Shown here one piece after another: positions 5,968 to 8,162 of a stretch of DNA of 8,162 nt. The stretch spans positions 1 through 8,162 of the forward strand of contig JAEXXS010000218.1 of NCBI GenBank assembly GCA_023451915.1, in the 5' to 3' direction. The position numbers and the translations under genes are program-made. Each line of letters opens with the position of its first letter. Within the stretch, counting starts at the first letter, position 1. A model generated the notes under the pieces. It made no database searches and was not told the DNA's origin. It saw only the letters and a program-made list of their open reading frames with translations. Source of the DNA: Pseudomonadota bacterium. GTDB taxonomy: Bacteria; Pseudomonadota; Alphaproteobacteria; Rhizobiales; Rhizobiaceae.

Positions 5968-6617
5968 GCGCGCTTCTCCAGCGCCTGACGCGCCACTTTC
6001 ACAGCGCTGGCAGCATTTTTCTTGATTACATCAAAGCGGCCTTCGCGAATGTCTTCGGTCTTGGCGATCCAGGTGCCGCCGACGGCCACAACCTGGCCGA
6101 TCGCGAGCCAATCGCCGATCGTGTCTTCGGTGACGCCGCCGGTCGGAATGAAACGCACGCCGAGATGTGCGAATGGCGCGGCAATGCCGGACAACGCTTT
6201 CGGGCCGCCTGCCACGCCTGCCGGGAAGAATTTTGCCAGACGGACGCCCTGTGCTGTGGCAAGCGTCAGATCCGTCGGCGTCATGATGCCGGGGCAGAAT
6301 GGAAGATTAGCTTTGGATGCTGCCTCGACGATGCGCGGATCATACCCTGGCGCCAGACCGAAGCGTGCGCCGCTCTCGATAGCTTTGTCGAGATTGGCCG
6401 TGTCAAGAATCGTGCCTGCACCAATGCAAAGTTCCGGTCGCGCATCGCGGATTGCAGCCAGAACGTCCGCTGCAGCTTCCGTGCGGAAGGTAATTTCTGC
6501 CAGCGGCAAGCCGCCTTCAAGCAGTGCGTCGGCCAGAGGAACGGCGTCTTCCGCGCGTTCGATGGCGATAACAGGAACGACGCCAAGGCTGGCGATAAGA
6601 TCAATAGGATTGCTCAT
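5964..6617 (-). CDS. eda: 2-dehydro-3-deoxy-phosphogluconate (KDPG) aldolase family protein
   Basis: This is a 217-residue class I aldolase of the KDPG/KHG family. The E. coli enzyme cleaves 2-keto-3-deoxy-6-phosphogluconate to pyruvate and glyceraldehyde-3-phosphate, and the length is standard. Key residues are in place: Glu41 and Arg45 in AEITFRT, GAGT at 66-69, CPGIMTPTD at 108-116, and the Schiff-base lysine Lys129 in LAKFFPAG (127-134), with GGTW at 180-183. The start at 6617 has GAAGGAT about 7 bases upstream. It lies 47 bases after the cupin isomerase and overlaps the next gene by 4 bases. The symbol reflects the family: no 6-phosphogluconate dehydratase is nearby, so this copy may serve a different 2-keto-3-deoxy acid, for example a galactonate-type or non-phosphorylated acid. 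Confidence 0.9.
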   Translation of the reverse strand: MSNPIDLIASLGVVPVIAIERAEDAVPLADALLEGGLPLAEITFRTEAAADVLAAIRDARPELCIGAGTILDTANLDKAIESGARFGLAPGYDPRIVEAASKANLPFCPGIMTPTDLTLATAQGVRLAKFFPAGVAGGPKALSGIAAPFAHLGVRFIPTGGVTEDTIGDWLAIGQVVAVGGTWIAKTEDIREGRFDVIKKNAASAVKVARQALEKRA

Positions 6618-6664
6618 GGCAACATCCTTCAGATTGAATTTTCGACTGATTGTTTTGCACGTGC

Positions 6665-7288
6665 TCAGGCGTATTCACGCATGACCGCGCTGACGGTCGC
6701 TGCATCACGCGGTGTGTAGCGGGGGTTTTCGACGAGTTCCCAGCCGCCGCCTGTCTTGGCGATCACGCGATGGCGCATTCCATTGGACTTCTCAATGATC
6801 CCGTAGTCTTGGCCGCTATCGGACGGATAGGCGAAGACCATCACGAGATCGGTGTCGCCGACATTGATCGAACGATGGATCCAAAATGGCGGAACGTAGC
6901 AAATCGTCTGGGCGGTGATTTCGATTATCCGGGTTTCACCAGCGGGCGATTCGAGCTGCATCAAGCCCTGGCCGCTTTGGCCGTAGTAAATTTCCGGGCG
7001 GTCCGCCTTGGCATGAATGTGACCGCGGGTGAGGAAGAATTCATTCCCGACACGGCCCGGATTCATGCGCGTGATACCATAGATCAGATCGCCGCTATGA
7101 GCGCCCGGTTTAAAGTCCTCGACGTCATAAACAACCGTGTTTCCGTGCGTTTCGCGCAAAGCTTCGAAAGCCTTTTCGTCGCCGTAAAGTCCCGCGAGAT
7201 CATTCAGGCGCTTTTCATAGCGGCCGGTATTGCCGCTCATGCCGCCAGACTTCGGATTGACGACGCTCACTACAGGTTCGCGTAACAT
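6665..7288 (-). CDS. Cupin-type glucose-6-phosphate isomerase-like protein
   Basis: This is a 207-residue protein of the archaeal-type phosphoglucose isomerase family, a metal-dependent cupin that interconverts glucose-6-phosphate and fructose-6-phosphate and is unrelated to classical Pgi. The metal-binding set is complete: GHIHAK with His90 and His92, Glu99 in RPEIYY, and His138 in VPPFWIHRSINVG, closely matching in spacing what I recall of the Pyrococcus furiosus enzyme. FFLTRGH at 84-90 and SGQDYG at 158-163 are also family features. I chose the ATG at 7288, not the one at 7300, because GGAGG (7298-7294) lies 5 bases before 7288, while nothing like a ribosome-binding site precedes 7300. 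It is the first gene of the operon. In this context it may act on another aldose or ketose phosphate. Confidence 0.9.
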   Translation of the reverse strand: MLREPVVSVVNPKSGGMSGNTGRYEKRLNDLAGLYGDEKAFEALRETHGNTVVYDVEDFKPGAHSGDLIYGITRMNPGRVGNEFFLTRGHIHAKADRPEIYYGQSGQGLMQLESPAGETRIIEITAQTICYVPPFWIHRSINVGDTDLVMVFAYPSDSGQDYGIIEKSNGMRHRVIAKTGGGWELVENPRYTPRDAATVSAVMREYA

Positions 7289-7302
7289 ATATTCCTCCAT
7301 TT

Positions 7303-7317
7303 CGTAGTGAAATTACA
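7303..7317 (-). promoter_or_regulatory. Candidate HexR-type operator, operon side
   Basis: On the minus strand the site reads TGTAATTTCACTACG, a near-palindrome that matches the recalled HexR consensus TGTAATwwwATTACA at 10 of 12 arm positions. It lies between the likely operon promoter and the start of the cupin isomerase gene, a position suited to repression. A second copy of the same asymmetric variant is at 7417-7431 on the plus strand. The presence of a HexR-like regulator gene close by makes it the first candidate to bind here. Binding is inferred, not shown. Confidence 0.5.
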
Positions 7318-7342
7318 TAAAATATGATACTGGCACAATCAA
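7314..7342 (-). promoter_or_regulatory. Possible promoter of the catabolic operon
   Basis: TTGATT (7342-7337) and TATGTA (7319-7314) are separated by 17 bases on the minus strand, upstream of the cupin isomerase gene. The -35 is fair but the -10 is weak and partly inside the candidate operator at 7303-7317. A promoter must lie somewhere in this AT-rich stretch; this is the best spaced pair I see, and other pairs are possible. Confidence 0.3.
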
Positions 7343-7373
7343 GTGGGTATTAGTGGATAAATTTTCGGTAAAA

Positions 7374-7388
7374 ACATTGCAAAAATGT
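7374..7388. promoter_or_regulatory. Inverted repeat between the two divergent promoters
   Basis: ACATT-gcaaa-AATGT is a perfect 5-base inverted repeat in the middle of the divergent intergenic region, upstream of both transcription units. It could be a regulator half-site pair or a chance symmetry in AT-rich DNA. It does not match the 15-bp motif found at 7303 and 7417. Confidence 0.25.
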
Positions 7389-7399
7389 CGTTATAATTA

Positions 7400-7428
7400 T
7401 TGACGGTGCAAATTTGTGTAATTATGCT
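7400..7428 (+). promoter_or_regulatory. Sigma-70-type promoter of the sugar-binding protein gene
   Basis: TTGACG (7400-7405) and TATGCT (7423-7428) are separated by an ideal 17 bases. The -35 matches the consensus at 5 of 6 positions and the -10 at 4 of 6, including TA at the start and the final T. The predicted start of transcription would be about 7435, leaving a leader of roughly 50 bases before the start codon at 7484. Confidence 0.7.
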
Positions 7429-7431
7429 ACC
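7417..7431 (+). promoter_or_regulatory. Candidate HexR-type operator overlapping the -10 box
   Basis: TGTAATTATGCTACC shares TGTAATTnnnCTAC with the minus-strand site at 7317-7303, so the region has two oppositely oriented copies of one motif about 100 bases apart. This copy covers the -10 box of the plus-strand promoter, so bound protein would block RNA polymerase. The left arm fits the HexR consensus perfectly; the right arm is degenerate (3 of 6). Confidence 0.45.
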
Positions 7432-7483
7432 CAAATATCGAATAAGGTCGGTAGGAGCCGATCGTTCCAGGAGGAGATTTCCA

Positions 7484-8162
7484 ATGCAGGGCTTGAAATC
7501 CGTAACGTTGAAAATGACGCTTGTTGCAGCGTCGTCACTGTTGGCGCTTTCGGTTGCGCACGCCGCTGATTGCAAGATTGGCATTTCGATGAAGACGCTC
7601 GATGCGCCTTATTTTGCTGCGCAGGAAGTTTCGGCGAAGAAGCGGGCGGAAGAGCTGGGCTGCGAAGTCCTGACGGCTGACGGGCAGAACGACCTCAACA
7701 AGCAGGTTTCGGATGTTGAGGATATGGTTGCGCAGGGTATTAACGCGCTCATTATCAATCCACGCGACAGCAAGGGGCTTGTACCGGCTGTGAATGCTGC
7801 GACTGCGGCTGGGGTCAAAGTTTTCGTGGTCGACTCCACGCTTGATCCATCGGCAAATTTCGTCACGCTGGTTCAATCCTCCAATGCAAACAATGGTCAA
7901 CTCGTTGGCCAGTGGCTTGCTGATCAGACCAAGGGAAAAGACCTCAAGATCGCGCTGATCTCGGGCGATAAGGGCAATGAAGTTGGTCAGGAGCGTCGGC
8001 TGGGCGTGTTGGCCGGGCTCGTTGAAGGCCAGTTGCGCAATGAAGGCCGTGTCCGCTTTGAAGTTGTCGGCCAGGGTTGGGGTATGTGGAACAACGAAGG
8101 CGGCCTGAAGGCCATGGAAGATCTCCTGACGGCCAATCCCGATATCAATGTCGTTCTCGGTG
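7484..8162 (+). CDS. Periplasmic sugar-binding protein of an ABC transporter (RbsB-like), N-terminal part
   Basis: This is an open reading frame of 226 codons that runs off the right edge; full members of the family have about 310-330 residues. It starts with a clear Sec signal peptide (positively charged start, hydrophobic core about 12-25, cleavage after AHA at residue 27). The mature part begins as a type I periplasmic-binding domain: KIGISMKTLDAPYF at 31-44, the DGQND loop at 67-71, INPRDSKGLVPAV at 91-103, VFVVDS at 113-118 and SSNANNGQLVGQWL at 132-145, all typical of ribose/galactose-type binding proteins. A strong AGGAGG at 7469-7474 sits 9 bases before the start. Two cysteines, Cys30 and Cys60, lie just before adjacent predicted beta strands and could form a disulfide in the periplasm. 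It is divergent from the catabolic operon, so it probably delivers that pathway's sugar. Confidence 0.93.
   Translation, partial: MQGLKSVTLKMTLVAASSLLALSVAHAADCKIGISMKTLDAPYFAAQEVSAKKRAEELGCEVLTADGQNDLNKQVSDVEDMVAQGINALIINPRDSKGLVPAVNAATAAGVKVFVVDSTLDPSANFVTLVQSSNANNGQLVGQWLADQTKGKDLKIALISGDKGNEVGQERRLGVLAGLVEGQLRNEGRVRFEVVGQGWGMWNNEGGLKAMEDLLTANPDINVVLG

Noticed and set aside
6019..6034. TTGAT-tac-ATCAA, containing ATTACA, as a further regulator site
   Set aside because: It lies inside the aldolase coding sequence and encodes normal C-terminal residues; single half-sites such as TGTAAT also occur by chance elsewhere in genes (for example near 5501).
5934..6719. Long plus-strand open frames opposite the KDPG aldolase gene (261 and 220 codons)
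   Set aside because: They lie antisense to a gene with all KDPG aldolase active-site residues, have no family motifs and arise from the codon bias of the real gene.
6650..7285. A 211-codon plus-strand frame opposite the cupin isomerase
   Set aside because: It mirrors a gene with complete cupin metal ligands, lacks a ribosome-binding site and shows no recognisable domain.
7389..7405. Imperfect palindrome CGTTATAATTATTGACG over the -35 box as an operator
   Set aside because: Only five of eight base pairs are symmetric in AT-rich DNA, and much of it is explained by the promoter -35 element.
1..8162. CRISPR arrays, tRNA or rRNA genes, insertion sequences, phage or toxin-antitoxin modules
   Set aside because: I saw no regular spaced repeats, no tRNA-like or rRNA-like segments, no transposase motifs and no phage or toxin-antitoxin protein signatures on either strand.

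Overview
The window looks like chromosomal or megaplasmid DNA of an alphaproteobacterium of the Rhizobiales, most like the Brucella/Ochrobactrum group. The basis is the moderately GC-rich coding sequence with clear Shine-Dalgarno sites, the rhizobial style of sugar ABC transporter, the HexR-like RpiR regulator, and a dispersed-type intergenic repeat at 3138-3217 that resembles, from memory, elements of that group. The genus is an inference.

Layout. Left, plus strand (1-2129): the end of an RbsA/MglA-type sugar ABC ATPase, its RbsC-type permease, and a short-chain dehydrogenase/reductase, closed by a strong intrinsic terminator at 2168-2200. Centre, minus strand (2207-7288): a compact run of catabolic genes, transcribed right to left: cupin-type phosphoglucose isomerase (6665-7288), KDPG aldolase (5964-6617), a divergent shikimate-dehydrogenase-like oxidoreductase (5014-5967), a D-2-hydroxyacid dehydrogenase (4082-5011) and a UlaG-like metallo-beta-lactamase-fold lactonase candidate (3203-4069). 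The joins between the last four are a 4-base overlap, a 2-base gap and a 12-base gap. After a repeat-bearing gap comes an RpiR/HexR-like regulator (2207-3097). Right, plus strand (7484 to the edge): the first 226 codons of a periplasmic sugar-binding protein, divergent from the operon.

How it may work together. A sugar enters through ABC transport. The minus-strand operon carries an aldose/ketose-phosphate isomerase, a possible lactonase, two NAD(P)-dependent dehydrogenases and a class I 2-keto-3-deoxy-acid aldolase. This set suggests oxidative, Entner-Doudoroff-like breakdown of a sugar or sugar acid to pyruvate plus an aldehyde (phosphate). No sugar kinase and no sugar-acid dehydratase lie in the window, so the pathway is incomplete here or uses genes elsewhere. 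I cannot name the substrate.

The most interesting region is the divergent intergenic stretch 7289-7483. It has a good sigma-70 promoter for the binding protein and two oppositely oriented copies of a 15-bp motif, TGTAATTnnnCTACn. One overlaps the -10 box of that promoter; the other sits just before the operon's first gene. The motif resembles the HexR operator, and the local regulator is HexR-like, so a self-contained local regulatory circuit is a testable hypothesis.
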